Shown: positions 8,770 through 17,301 of the stretch, piece by piece
Position numbering within the stretch: the stretch's first letter is position 1
Layout: the number at the start of each line of letters is the position of its first letter
IMG/VR virus record: IMGVR_UViG_3300038701_001190
Location: 1 to 38,546 of that record
From: a virus
DNA length: 38,546 bases
Reading direction: 5' to 3' (one strand)
The notes under the pieces: generated by a model
The model's input: the letters and a program-made list of their open reading frames with translations, nothing else
What the model was told of the DNA's origin: nothing
Databases searched by the model: none
Program-made: the position numbers and the translations under genes

Positions 8770-10336
8770 CGCTCTCGCCCGTCAGCGTAGGGGCCAGATC
8801 CGGGGCAGGCAGCTAGGCGGGGTTTCTGTGTCGCAGACCGTCCCGGCCCCTGTCGGGGGACTGAACGCGCGGGACTCGGAAGACAACATGTCGCCGGTCG
8901 ATGCGCTGAAGATGGAGAATTTCTACCCGGATTTCGCCGGGGTGGCGCTTCGGCAGGGATACACGTCCTACGCAAGTTCGGTCGGCACGGCATCATCGTC
9001 GGTGCAGACGCTGGCTACCTTCATCAACGGGGCGAACGCCAAGTTCCTCGCCGCTGCGAACGGCGCGATCTATGACATAACCAGTTCCGGCACGGCGTCC
9101 AGTCTGGCCACGGGGTTCTCCGCGAACCGCTGGCAGTGGGCCAACTTCGACGGCAAGATGGGGCTGGTCAACGGCAGCGACACGCCGCAGCAGTACAACG
9201 GCACCACGGTATCCAGCCTGACAGTCACCGGGTCGGGGCTGACGGCGGCGAACCTCATCGGCATCACGGTCTTCAAGAACCGGACATTCTTTTGGGAGGA
9301 TGACAGCCAGGACTTCTGGTATTCCGCTCTGAACACCCTCGGCGGTTCGGTCTCCAAGTTCCCCCTTTCACGGGTCGGGGACTTCGGCGGCAAGCTGGTC
9401 TCGGTCGGTTCCATGGCGCGTGACGGCGGCGATGGGCCGGATGACCTGTTCGTTGCGGTCATGTCGAGCGGTGACGTGATCGTCTACCAGGGGACGGACC
9501 CCGGCTCCGCCTCGAACTGGGCCATCGTCGGGGTCTATGACAGCGGCGCGCCGGTAGACGTGCGGGGCGCGGTGAAACTCGGCGGTGACCTGATGATTGT
9601 GACGCGCGCCGGGTACGTCTCGATAGCGCAGTTGATGCAATACGGGTCCATCGCCAACGTCAACCCGCAACTGTCCTTCGCGTCCAAGATCAACCCGCTG
9701 GCGCAGACCAAGGTGCTTGACAACGCGGCCAATACCGGATGGCAGGCCCTGCTCGGCCCGCAGTCGGAGAAGATGATTGTCAACATTGCGACCAGTTCAA
9801 CGACCTTCGAGCAGCACGTTCTGAACCTCGGCATCAAGGCGTGGGGGGTCTGGAAAGACATTCCTTCGTATTGCTGGGGAACATTTAACGGGAAGCTCTA
9901 CTTCGGTGGCCTCGGCGCGGTGTTCGAGATGGGCGGCAACTCCGACGCAGGGACGGCCATCCGGGGGGACTGTCAGCAGGCGTTCAGTCAGTTGGGCGCT
10001 CAGGGTATCCGAAAACTGATAACGGGCATCCAGCCCGCCCTGAAAGGCTCCGGGAACGTGTCCCTGAAGATCGGGGTCAATACCGACTTCGGAACGCAGC
10101 AGCCGGTGTCGGTCGAGACCGCCTTTTCGGAGGAAGGCCAGCTTTGGCAGGATCTGAACGCCCCATGGAACGAATGGGAAGAACCTTGGGGGTCAGGCGC
10201 TGAGGGCGTGATTGACACGCTGACCATGGCGGGCGGGCAGGGCTTTCGGGTTTCCCCGCACATGACCGTTTCCACGACCAATTCCGTCGAATGGCTTTCG
10301 ACGCGCATCATATTCAAGCCGGGAGGCTCCCGATGA
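8750..10336 (+). CDS. Tail nozzle / packaged-DNA stabilisation protein (P22 gp10-like)
   Basis: A 528-residue, beta-rich protein with repeating W/F-containing blades (LATFINGANAKFLAAANG, RWQWANFDGKMGLVNGSD, ITVFKNRTFFWEDDSQDFWY, VKLGGDLMIVTRAGYVSI), the pattern expected of a beta-propeller nozzle. The N-terminal PVGGLNARDSEDNMSPVDAL, then MENFYPD, is the hallmark of podovirus tail stabilisation proteins. It closes the tail channel and plugs the packaged DNA. Two starts are possible (8750 and 8759); both overlap the adaptor gene. The next gene starts within its last four bases. Confidence 0.82.
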   Translation: MVAMGIDALARQRRGQIRGRQLGGVSVSQTVPAPVGGLNARDSEDNMSPVDALKMENFYPDFAGVALRQGYTSYASSVGTASSSVQTLATFINGANAKFLAAANGAIYDITSSGTASSLATGFSANRWQWANFDGKMGLVNGSDTPQQYNGTTVSSLTVTGSGLTAANLIGITVFKNRTFFWEDDSQDFWYSALNTLGGSVSKFPLSRVGDFGGKLVSVGSMARDGGDGPDDLFVAVMSSGDVIVYQGTDPGSASNWAIVGVYDSGAPVDVRGAVKLGGDLMIVTRAGYVSIAQLMQYGSIANVNPQLSFASKINPLAQTKVLDNAANTGWQALLGPQSEKMIVNIATSSTTFEQHVLNLGIKAWGVWKDIPSYCWGTFNGKLYFGGLGAVFEMGGNSDAGTAIRGDCQQAFSQLGAQGIRKLITGIQPALKGSGNVSLKIGVNTDFGTQQPVSVETAFSEEGQLWQDLNAPWNEWEEPWGSGAEGVIDTLTMAGGQGFRVSPHMTVSTTNSVEWLSTRIIFKPGGSR

Positions 10337-11436
10337 CCTCATTGACGGATCGCACACCCAAGGACACCTACAAGGACCTGGTACAGGTCTCCAACTCCAA
10401 TTCGGGTATCGACGGGACGCGACGCAACATCTCGGACGGCGAGGGGACGAACGCGCCCATCAAGGTCTCGACCTCGGCGGCGGAGTTCACCGGCATCGTG
10501 GATCTGTCCGCTGCATCCCTGCTGATCGCGGCAGACGCCATCCTGTTTTCGAACATCGACTGGTCAGGCACGGACACGCTGACCGGCGAGATCGACGTGG
10601 CTTCGGCGGCTTCCATCGACTTCCTGTCCGGGTCCACCCTGACGCTGGCGACCGGGGCCACTTTCACACTCCCGGCTGACTTCATCCCCCTGTCCAAGAT
10701 CGATCTTTCCGGCGATGACACGATTGGGGGTGCGCTGGCAGTCGCGTCCGGAGCGTCCATCACCTTCGTCTCGGGTTCAACCTTGAGCATGACGACCGGC
10801 TCCACCCTGAGCCTGCTGGACGATCAGATTCCGCTGGCAAAGGTGGACCTGTCCGACGATGACACCATCAGCGGTGCGCTTGCGGTGGCTTCGGGGGCGT
10901 CCCTGACCTTCGCGGCCGGGTCGAGCCTGACAGTGGACCCCAACGCGACCGTGTCCCTGGATGGCCTGTTGGATGGCGGCGCTCTGCTTGATTCATCGAC
11001 AGGATCGTCCCTTAACACATCGACGCTGGGGGCCACCACACCGCAGAAGATCGAATTGATTTTTGACCAGGTGTCGATGAACGGCACCGATAACCTTCTG
11101 GTGCAGATCGGCCCATCAGGAGGCGTTGACACGTCAGGCTATCTCAGCCGGTCAACAAGCCTGTCGGCGGGCGGCAATGGCCAGACAACGTCAACGGCTG
11201 GATTTATCGTTCTGGTCGCGACGGCTGCAACGTCAATAACCGGAAGATTGGTGTTGTCCAACGTGACCGGCAACGTGTGGGTTGCCGACGGGGCGTTCGA
11301 TGGCGACGGCGGCAGCGTCAACATTGTTTCGGCAGGCCGCATATCAGCATCCGGGACCGTTACGCAGGTCACGATCAAGCCAACCGGGGCCAACACCTTT
11401 GACAGTGGCCAGATCAAGCTAAGGGCCGTTGAATGA
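10333..11436 (+). CDS. Tail fibre or appendage protein with tandem beta-repeats
   Basis: A 367-residue protein starting at ATG 10333 (ATGA overlap, GGGAGG upstream). Residues about 71-210 hold three imperfect copies of a 47-residue unit with consensus IPLSKIDLSGDDTI-GALAVASGAS-TF-SGSTL, predicted to form a repeating beta-solenoid or triple beta-helix shaft. Residues 235-367 (PQKIELIFDQVSMNGTDNLL, then GYLSRSTSLS) form a separate C-terminal beta-domain of a type often at the tip of phage adhesins. It probably contacts the host surface. The low-charge, Ser/Thr/Ala/Gly-rich composition supports a fibrous extracellular protein. Confidence 0.8.
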   Translation: MTSLTDRTPKDTYKDLVQVSNSNSGIDGTRRNISDGEGTNAPIKVSTSAAEFTGIVDLSAASLLIAADAILFSNIDWSGTDTLTGEIDVASAASIDFLSGSTLTLATGATFTLPADFIPLSKIDLSGDDTIGGALAVASGASITFVSGSTLSMTTGSTLSLLDDQIPLAKVDLSDDDTISGALAVASGASLTFAAGSSLTVDPNATVSLDGLLDGGALLDSSTGSSLNTSTLGATTPQKIELIFDQVSMNGTDNLLVQIGPSGGVDTSGYLSRSTSLSAGGNGQTTSTAGFIVLVATAATSITGRLVLSNVTGNVWVADGAFDGDGGSVNIVSAGRISASGTVTQVTIKPTGANTFDSGQIKLRAVE

Positions 11437-11864
11437 ACATCATCGTCCCGGTTGACAACTCGCTGCATGACTGGGTCGCGGCGAGGATGCCGGATGATGT
11501 GCAGTTCGACACGAAGGACATTGCTGTCGGGGTGGCAGACGACCGCATCCGGGCGGGCGTCGTCTACCACGACCACGCTCCTGAATATCGCGGCGTACAG
11601 GTTTCATTCGCCACGGACGGGCCGGGCTGGGCAACGCGCAAGACCGTTGCCGCACTGCTCTGGCCTCCGTTCCGCGAACTGGACTGCATCCGCGTCACCG
11701 CGCTGATCCGCAAGAAGAACAAGCCCTCCCGGACGCTGGTCGAGAAACTCGGCTTTCGCCTGGAGGGCTCTCTCTGGCGCGGATTTGGCAACGATCACAT
11801 GTGCGTTTACGGCCTGAGACGGTCGGACGCTGAAACAAAATGGCTGGAGCGATACGATGGGTAA
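11433..11864 (+). CDS. GNAT-family acetyltransferase-like protein
   Basis: A 143-residue protein that overlaps the fibre gene by ATGA. The core follows the GNAT fold: a central acceptor strand (VSFATDGPGWATRKTVAALL), the strand CIRVTALIRKKNKPSRTLVEKLGFRLEG typical of motif B with the KxxEKLGF signature, and a final strand (WRGFGNDHMCVYGLRR). Similar small GNAT-like proteins lie among tail genes of many podoviruses, where their substrate is unknown. The acetyl-CoA pyrophosphate loop (Q/RxxGxG/A) is poorly preserved here (GWATRK), so it may not be an active enzyme. Confidence 0.75.
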   Translation: MNIIVPVDNSLHDWVAARMPDDVQFDTKDIAVGVADDRIRAGVVYHDHAPEYRGVQVSFATDGPGWATRKTVAALLWPPFRELDCIRVTALIRKKNKPSRTLVEKLGFRLEGSLWRGFGNDHMCVYGLRRSDAETKWLERYDG

Positions 11865-12885
11865 GCCCTCAGCGCCGAAAGCGCCCGATCCCGCCGCACT
11901 GGCCCGCGAACAGGCCGAGGCGAACCGGGTCACAACCTTCTCCCCCTTCGGGAACGTCAACTTCGGCACGGTCGGAGAAGATGGTTCGTTCATCCCCTCT
12001 CAGGGCGGGCAGGCGGCGGTACAGATCAACCCGACCGATCTTCAGACCGATACGCTGGGGCTACAGCAGCAGACGGAAAACGACATTGCGCGCCAGCTTG
12101 GCCAGCGGGTGTCATCGCTGCCGACTGACCAGATCGACATTTCCGGGCTTCCTGAACTCAGGACGGATTTCAGCGATCAGGCGCAGGAACTGGAACGCGC
12201 GACGTTCGACCGGGCCATGGGCCTGCTTTCCCCGGTGTTCGACCAGCGGGAAGGCGACTTGCGCAACCAGCTTGCGCAGCGCGGCCTGCCTGTCGGGTCG
12301 GAAGCGGCGGACGCGGAACTCAACCTGTTCGGTCAGAACCGCAGCAACGCGGAACTTGCGGCAGCACAGGACGCGGTTGGTCTTGGCCGTCAGGAACAGT
12401 CGCGGCTGTTCGGACTGACGCAGGGGGCAAGGAATCAGGGGCTTTCCGAAACCTCATTCCTGCGCAACCAGCCTTTCAACGAACTGTCGGCGGCACTGTC
12501 GGGGTCACAGCTTGGCCAGTTCCAGGCCAACCCGGTACAGGCACAGCCGGTTGACGTGCTGGGGGCCAACGCCCTTCAACAGCAGTCGCAACTGGCCAAC
12601 TTCAACGCGCAGAACCAGTTCCGCAGCGATGCTTTGAGCGGGCTGTTCGGGCTTGGCGCGGCGGCACTGCCCGCGATTCCGTTCTCCGACCGCCGCCTGA
12701 AGATGGACATTCGCAAGGTCGGCAAGACCGACGATGGCCTGAACGTCTACACCTATCGCTACATTACCGGCGGACCCGTTCAGATGGGCGTCATGGCGGA
12801 CGAAGTGGAGAAGGTGAAGCCGGAGGCTGTCGGGGAAATCAACGGCTTCAAGGCCGTCAATTACGGGATGATCGCCAATGGTTAA
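11857..12885 (+). CDS. Internal virion protein with short C-terminal S74-like chaperone motif
   Basis: A 342-residue protein rich in Gln, Asn and Ala. The body looks like an ejection protein: repeated Gln-rich amphipathic segments such as NALQQQSQLANFNAQNQF. The last 67 residues begin FSDRRLKMDIRKVG and continue MGVMADEVEKVKPEAV, the start of the intramolecular chaperone (peptidase S74) domain, including the Ser-Asp cleavage pair. However, the protein stops just after VNYGMI and lacks the long helices that complete a typical S74 domain. It overlaps the GNAT gene by eight bases and is followed by two further likely ejection proteins. Confidence 0.75.
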   Translation: MGKPSAPKAPDPAALAREQAEANRVTTFSPFGNVNFGTVGEDGSFIPSQGGQAAVQINPTDLQTDTLGLQQQTENDIARQLGQRVSSLPTDQIDISGLPELRTDFSDQAQELERATFDRAMGLLSPVFDQREGDLRNQLAQRGLPVGSEAADAELNLFGQNRSNAELAAAQDAVGLGRQEQSRLFGLTQGARNQGLSETSFLRNQPFNELSAALSGSQLGQFQANPVQAQPVDVLGANALQQQSQLANFNAQNQFRSDALSGLFGLGAAALPAIPFSDRRLKMDIRKVGKTDDGLNVYTYRYITGGPVQMGVMADEVEKVKPEAVGEINGFKAVNYGMIANG

Positions 12886-14161
12886 CCAGTACGGTCAGAC
12901 AGACATCATGCAGGCCCTGCTTGCACAAGGCACGTCACCCAGCCCCTACAAGACGGGTCTTGGTCAGGCTGCACGGCTTGGCGGTGTGGCCCTCGCGGAA
13001 TGGGGCAAGCGCAAGAAGGCCGATGAGAGCCGAAGCGCCCTTGCCGATGCACTGGCGGGCATGAACCGTGGCGCGCTGACAGGCGAAGGCCCGACCACGG
13101 ACGCAGCAGGCCGCGCACCCATCGCAGATCCGCAACTGCTGGCCCGGCTGCTGAGTGACCAGAACACGGCACAGGTGGGGCAGGCGCTGCTCGGAAAAGC
13201 ATTGCAGCCCGCACCGGAACGCAAGATCATCAAGGGCGCGGACGGATACAGCTACTATCAGGACACGCAGGACCGTGTGTTGCCCGGTGTGGAGAAGCAG
13301 CAGGACATGAACTTCGGCTGGCGCATGGGGCCGAACGGTCTGGAGCCTGTGCCGGGGGGGCCGAATGATCCTGCCTATATGGCGCAGACAGCCCCCTACA
13401 AGGGGTCCAAGACGAATGTGAGCGTGAACAACAACACGGCGGCGCCAGTTCCTGAGTACAGCAAGGCGCCGCAGGGGTTCGTTTATCTCCGCAATCCTGA
13501 CGGGCAAATCAAGATTGATGAACGCGGATTGCCCATGATGGCCCCGATCCCCGGCACCAAGCAAGAGCGCGAAAGGGAACTGGAAGAACAGGCCGCGCAG
13601 GCCAAGGAAGACCAGGCCGTGCAGCAGTCGAATATTGTGGTGGGCGACATTGACCGGATTCTCGGCATTGTCGAAACCGCAGACATTCCGGTCACTGGCA
13701 TGGGTTCGCTGCTTTCACGCATTCCCGGAAGTGGTGCGCGCGACGTTGCAGCGTTGCTTGATACGGTCAAGGCAAACATCGGGTTCGACCAGTTGAACCA
13801 GATGCGGGCATCTTCCCCGACAGGTGGTGCGCTTGGCAACGTGACGGAGAAGGAATTGAAGTTTCTCCAGAGTGTCGCGGGGAGCCTGGAACAGTCACAG
13901 TCCGAGGAACAGTTTGTCCGCAATGCCAACCGTGTCAAGGAAGCATTCCGGTACGTCGTGGACCGTTCCAACACCACCCCGCTGGAACAGATCACAAGCG
14001 GGAGTGATGCGGGAAACACGCCGCTCAGAACCGTGAATGATGTTTCCGCCGCCCCTGTCCCCGAGGTTCGTTCTTTCGTTGAGGGCGCGACCGTCGAAGA
14101 TCTGGACGCCCTGCCGGACGATGTGCGCAACGCCATCATGCAACGACTGAGGGGGCAGTAA
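12878..14161 (+). CDS. Probable internal virion (ejection) protein
   Basis: A 427-residue hydrophilic, Ala/Gln-rich protein. A central helical domain (about residues 240-375) contains LLDTVKANIGFDQLNQMRAS, then SPTGGALGNVTEKELKFLQS, a segment I recognise as recurring in large internal proteins of phages. A charged linker (KQERERELEEQAAQAKEDQ) precedes it. There are no transmembrane segments or enzymatic motifs. Position between two other internal proteins, in the segment where P22-type phages encode their ejected proteins, supports a role in carrying DNA across the host envelope. Confidence 0.7.
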   Translation: MVNQYGQTDIMQALLAQGTSPSPYKTGLGQAARLGGVALAEWGKRKKADESRSALADALAGMNRGALTGEGPTTDAAGRAPIADPQLLARLLSDQNTAQVGQALLGKALQPAPERKIIKGADGYSYYQDTQDRVLPGVEKQQDMNFGWRMGPNGLEPVPGGPNDPAYMAQTAPYKGSKTNVSVNNNTAAPVPEYSKAPQGFVYLRNPDGQIKIDERGLPMMAPIPGTKQERERELEEQAAQAKEDQAVQQSNIVVGDIDRILGIVETADIPVTGMGSLLSRIPGSGARDVAALLDTVKANIGFDQLNQMRASSPTGGALGNVTEKELKFLQSVAGSLEQSQSEEQFVRNANRVKEAFRYVVDRSNTTPLEQITSGSDAGNTPLRTVNDVSAAPVPEVRSFVEGATVEDLDALPDDVRNAIMQRLRGQ

Positions 14162-15450
14162 TGCCAACCGGACAGGAATTGAAAGCCATGCTCGGCGGCG
14201 CGCCTACAGGGGCAGACCTGAAAGCCGCTCTTGGGCAGCAGCCCCCTTCACAGCAAGCACCACAGCAGCAGCCGATGGGGCTTGAAGAACGCGGGCGGGA
14301 AGTCTTCGGATTCGCGGACTATCCAGAGCGCGGGGCCATCTTGCCTGTTGCCCGTGACAAGGAAGGCGAGCTGCAATTTGCTTGGCCGCAGATGGCGGTT
14401 GACGTTGCTGAATCCTTCCTGTTGCCCGGTCACGCCATGAAGGGCGGGAAGGTTACGCCGGAAGACGCCGTGCAGTTTACGCTTGACGCGGCCCTGCCTG
14501 CCGTCGTGAAACCGCCAGCCAGACTGCCAACGAAGGCCGCTGCGGCTCGCAAGATGGTCGAAACAGCGCCGTCAACAGACGACCTTCTGGCGGGTGGCGG
14601 AAAGTTGCTGGAACGGGCGCGTCAGTCGGGTGTGGAGTTCAGTGCCGACGATTACGGGAAATTCATCAACGATATTGCGGGGATCAACCGGGGCAAAATT
14701 GTCCCCGAAATCCACCCGAGAACCAGTGCGGCAATCAAGTCGCTTGCCAATGATGTTGGCCAGCCTCGTGACATGGAAGACATGATGATTGCCCGGCGCA
14801 TCATCCAGCAGGCGGCGAACACCGTTGACCCGAATCTGGCGGATGACCGGCGGCTTGCAACACAAATGATCGAGCGCCTGGACGATATGGTGAACAGCCA
14901 GCTTGCCGAAGACGGGCGCAAGATGTGGCAGGCCGCGCGCAAGTCGCAGACCATTGAGGGCATCATTGAAAAGGCCAAGATGCAGGCCAGCGGGTTTGAG
15001 AATGGCCTGCGCATCGGTTTCCGCAGCCTGCTCAACAGCAAGAAGGGGACACGCGGCTTCACGGATCAGGAGATCAAGCTGATGAAGCAGATCGCCAACG
15101 GTGATGCCCCGACCAAGGCGCTACGCCTGCTTGGGAAGATGTCCTTCGGCACGAACAGCGGCAGCAACTTCGTCGGCGGCAGCATCGGTGTGGCGGGCGG
15201 GTCTGCGATGTTTGGCCCGGTAGGTGCCGTGGCGGCTCCGATACTTGGTCACATTGCGCAGAAGACGGCAGAGAATCGCACGATCAGATCCACGGACCTT
15301 GCCCGCGCGTTGGCGGCAAGCGGTGGTTACATGCCCAAGACACAGCCCGCGATGAAGTCTGCGTTGGTGGAGGCCCTGATTCGGGCGGCGGGACCAGTCG
15401 CCGCGTCACAGAGCGAACAGCGAAATAATGCCCGTCAACAGCCCCGCTGA
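14161..15450 (+). CDS. Probable internal virion (ejection) protein with hydrophobic segment
   Basis: A 429-residue protein whose start shares its first base with the preceding stop (TAATG). The N-terminus has two short matching repeats (TGQELKAMLGG and TGADLKAALGQ) followed by a Gln/Pro-rich stretch. The middle is helical and charged. Residues about 340-370 (SNFVGGSIGVAGGSAMFGPV, then GAVAAPILGHIA) form a Gly/Ala-rich hydrophobic segment that could insert into a membrane, as expected of a protein that helps build a trans-envelope channel at infection. It ends the first late block, before a terminator at 15619. Confidence 0.68.
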   Translation: MPTGQELKAMLGGAPTGADLKAALGQQPPSQQAPQQQPMGLEERGREVFGFADYPERGAILPVARDKEGELQFAWPQMAVDVAESFLLPGHAMKGGKVTPEDAVQFTLDAALPAVVKPPARLPTKAAAARKMVETAPSTDDLLAGGGKLLERARQSGVEFSADDYGKFINDIAGINRGKIVPEIHPRTSAAIKSLANDVGQPRDMEDMMIARRIIQQAANTVDPNLADDRRLATQMIERLDDMVNSQLAEDGRKMWQAARKSQTIEGIIEKAKMQASGFENGLRIGFRSLLNSKKGTRGFTDQEIKLMKQIANGDAPTKALRLLGKMSFGTNSGSNFVGGSIGVAGGSAMFGPVGAVAAPILGHIAQKTAENRTIRSTDLARALAASGGYMPKTQPAMKSALVEALIRAAGPVAASQSEQRNNARQQPR

Positions 15451-15528
15451 TACGGCGAGGTAAAGCGACCTCTCCATGACGGCATAGTAAATGCCCACGA
15501 TAAGGCCGCACACGATGGCTGTTGTCAC
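15406..15528 (-). CDS. Putative 40-residue membrane protein on the opposite strand
   Basis: On the minus strand, GTG at 15528 follows GAGGT at good spacing and encodes about 40 residues forming two hydrophobic helices (AIVCGLIVGIYYAVM and LYLAVSAGLLTGIISLFAL) joined by a short ERS turn. A longer frame from ATG 15609 adds an Arg-rich N-terminus without a good ribosome site. It overlaps the 3' end of the ejection gene by 45 bases and is the only minus-strand ORF I credit inside the late region. A two-helix micro-protein could be a holin-like or exclusion factor; the function is unknown. Confidence 0.4.
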   Translation of the reverse strand: MTTAIVCGLIVGIYYAVMERSLYLAVSAGLLTGIISLFAL

Positions 15529-15618
15529 GTCGCTACCTCGCGGTGAGTTGGTGAAGGACACAGCATAGCGGGTCCCCCACCGCCGGGGAAAGCAACGAAA
15601 CACAGTCAAATCAACACA

Positions 15619-15640
15619 GGGTCATTCGTAACCCTTTTTT
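15619..15640 (+). terminator. Intrinsic terminator after the ejection-protein genes
   Basis: The sequence GGGTCATTCGTAACCC followed by six T residues forms a short hairpin with a TTCG tetraloop and one C/A mismatch. The U-tract lies on the plus strand, so it would end or attenuate transcripts reading through from the virion genes. The next gene starts 15 bases later with its own GGAG site, so partial read-through is likely needed for its expression. Confidence 0.55.
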
Positions 15641-15654
15641 CATGGAGTATGGCC

Positions 15655-16002
15655 ATGCCTCTCGCAACATCAAACACCCCGGTCGCAGTCGCGTCCGATG
15701 CAGGCCCCAATGGCGGCATCTACCAGGCGTTCAAGCCCGGCACCACGCAGGTTCTTGCGTCCGGTGCGGCCACAGCGGCGACCATGAGCGCGACTGTCGG
15801 CACCACGCTTGTCAGGCTGTGGGCCACCGCAGACGCCTATGTCGAAATTGCTGCCAGCCCCACGGTCACGTCAGCAGCGTCCATGCCGATTTCCTCCGGG
15901 CAGGCGGAATATCTGCTGTGCAACCCTGATGACAAGATTTCGGTGCGCGGCATCTCGGCATCGGCGAACGTCCACGTTACCCCGGCTGCGACGGTGCTCT
16001 GA
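15655..16002 (+). CDS. Small virion-associated beta-protein, unknown role
   Basis: A 115-residue protein. The start is ATG 15655, seven bases after GGAG; the ATG at 15649 is too close to that site. The sequence is Ala/Thr/Ser-rich, with a pattern (LVRLWATADAYVEIAAS, then EYLLCNPDDKISVRGISAS) of alternating strands suggesting a single beta-sandwich. Proteins with this pattern occur near tail or neck genes in marine phages. It is coupled to the lectin-like gene by TGATG. Assignment as structural is from context. Confidence 0.7.
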   Translation: MPLATSNTPVAVASDAGPNGGIYQAFKPGTTQVLASGAATAATMSATVGTTLVRLWATADAYVEIAASPTVTSAASMPISSGQAEYLLCNPDDKISVRGISASANVHVTPAATVL

Positions 16003-16775
16003 TGCAGTTCGTTGGCATGGGCCGGATGATGGGACCGCGCGGGGGTGGCGACACGGCCTTCGACCCCGCATCCCTGTTCGCAGGCGGAGAGGATGGTTTC
16101 TGGTATGACTACTCCGACCTGTCAACGATGTTCACAGACGACGCGGCGACGACCCCTGTCACGGCGGACGGCGATCCGGTTGCTGTCATTCTCGACAAGT
16201 CCGGGAACGACAACCACGGGCGGCAGACGACCGCTGCATCTCGTCCGCTATACAAGACAGACGGGACGCTGCACTGGCTCCAGTTCGACAACACCGACGA
16301 TTTCCTGGTCCCCGACAACGTGTCGATCCAGCCGGGGGCAGGAACCGCCACGTGGTCTCTGAACTACGGCACGCAGTACCTTGGGGCAGACGCATCGGTC
16401 ATCCTTCTTGGCGACCTTTCGTCCAACGCCTACACGCTGGTTTCCGTGCAAAGCAGCGCCACGACCACGCTGATCTCTCCGGCCCCGGCATCCTTGGTCA
16501 GTCTCGATATTGACGGCGTGGGGAAGACGCTCGCGGGCCGCACCTGGGGTGACAACTACACGGATTTTCAGGGGCAGCACGTCCTCCGCACGGAGATAAC
16601 CGTGCCTACGGCTGTTGCCTGGGGTTCCCCGGCCCTGTTCCGCTTCAGCGCCACCGGGCAGTTCAACTTCGGTGGGTTCTGCTACTCGACCATCTTTATC
16701 GACCGCGCCCTTACCGATGGTGAAAAGGCGTCTGTGGATACGTACATCGCCGCCAAGTCGGGGGTGTCGCTATGA
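16002..16775 (+). CDS. Lectin-like (concanavalin/LamG-type) tail appendage protein
   Basis: A 257-residue protein with the opening pattern DPASLFAGGEDGFWYDYSDL, STMFTDDAATTPVTADGDPV and LDKSGNDNHGRQ, then LHWLQFDNTDDFL, found in phage host-contact proteins with a concanavalin A/laminin-G jelly roll. The closing FCYSTIFIDRALTDGEKASV is also typical: the last strand followed by a short helix. Such domains bind glycans. Together with the fibre at 10333 it is a candidate for host recognition. Confidence 0.75.
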   Translation: MQFVGMGRMMGPRGGGDTAFDPASLFAGGEDGFWYDYSDLSTMFTDDAATTPVTADGDPVAVILDKSGNDNHGRQTTAASRPLYKTDGTLHWLQFDNTDDFLVPDNVSIQPGAGTATWSLNYGTQYLGADASVILLGDLSSNAYTLVSVQSSATTTLISPAPASLVSLDIDGVGKTLAGRTWGDNYTDFQGQHVLRTEITVPTAVAWGSPALFRFSATGQFNFGGFCYSTIFIDRALTDGEKASVDTYIAAKSGVSL

Positions 16776-17137
16776 GCAATTTTCCCTATTCCGTGTCTCT
16801 GGCGGTCCCGGTGGCGGATCGTGACGACGGCAATCGACTGGCTGTCGCTCTGGGCTGGGATCAGGCACCGGGCAGCACGTTTGGGGTTCCGCTGTCTGCC
16901 CATGGCCGCGCACCCGCGACCCATTACGGTTGCCACGCATGGGCCGGGCCGGAGTTCATCGCCACGCTCTCCGGCGCGCAGGGCGGCTCACTGCCGGACG
17001 TCGCATGGGCAGATTTCGGCCTGACGGCGGAGCGGGTGGGCGAGTTGATGGCCTCGATGCTGTCGCACGTCCAGACGGGAAGCGTTGGGTTTCAGGCGCT
17101 CATGGGCGCGCAGGACTTGCAGGTCGTGAACCCGTGA
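16772..17137 (+). CDS. Conserved small phage protein, unknown function
   Basis: A 121-residue protein coupled by ATGA to the lectin-like gene and by GTGA to the next lipoprotein gene. It contains an aromatic/His-rich core (HYGCHAWAGPEFIATL) and two helices near the C-terminus (AERVGELMASMLSHV). No signal peptide or membrane segment is seen. Its place just before the lysis genes, after appendage genes, may indicate a tail or lysis-associated role, but I cannot name a family. Confidence 0.7.
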   Translation: MSNFPYSVSLAVPVADRDDGNRLAVALGWDQAPGSTFGVPLSAHGRAPATHYGCHAWAGPEFIATLSGAQGGSLPDVAWADFGLTAERVGELMASMLSHVQTGSVGFQALMGAQDLQVVNP

Positions 17138-17301
17138 AAGCCCTTCTGTTCCTTGCCCTCATCCTCGCGGCCTGCGCACCGGAGCCTGTCACCGAATGGC
17201 CCGAAGGCCCGGTCATCGTGCCGCCTGCTGCGGCGCTGTCGCAATGCGCTGACCCGGATCGCTGGGACTGGAAATGGTGCGCGAACCGGAGGCCGGAATG
17301 A
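17134..17301 (+). CDS. Small lipoprotein in the lysis cassette
   Basis: A 55-residue protein beginning at GTG 17134 (GTGA overlap). Residues 1-14 (MKALLFLALILAAC) are a classical lipoprotein signal with the lipobox cysteine at position 14, followed by a short Pro/Trp-rich periplasmic segment. It resembles an outer-membrane spanin in size but a second, better Rz1 candidate lies nested in Rz at 18881. It may therefore be an extra lysis or superinfection-exclusion lipoprotein. A longer upstream frame from 16930 is just the shadow of the previous gene. Confidence 0.65.
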   Translation: MKALLFLALILAACAPEPVTEWPEGPVIVPPAAALSQCADPDRWDWKWCANRRPE

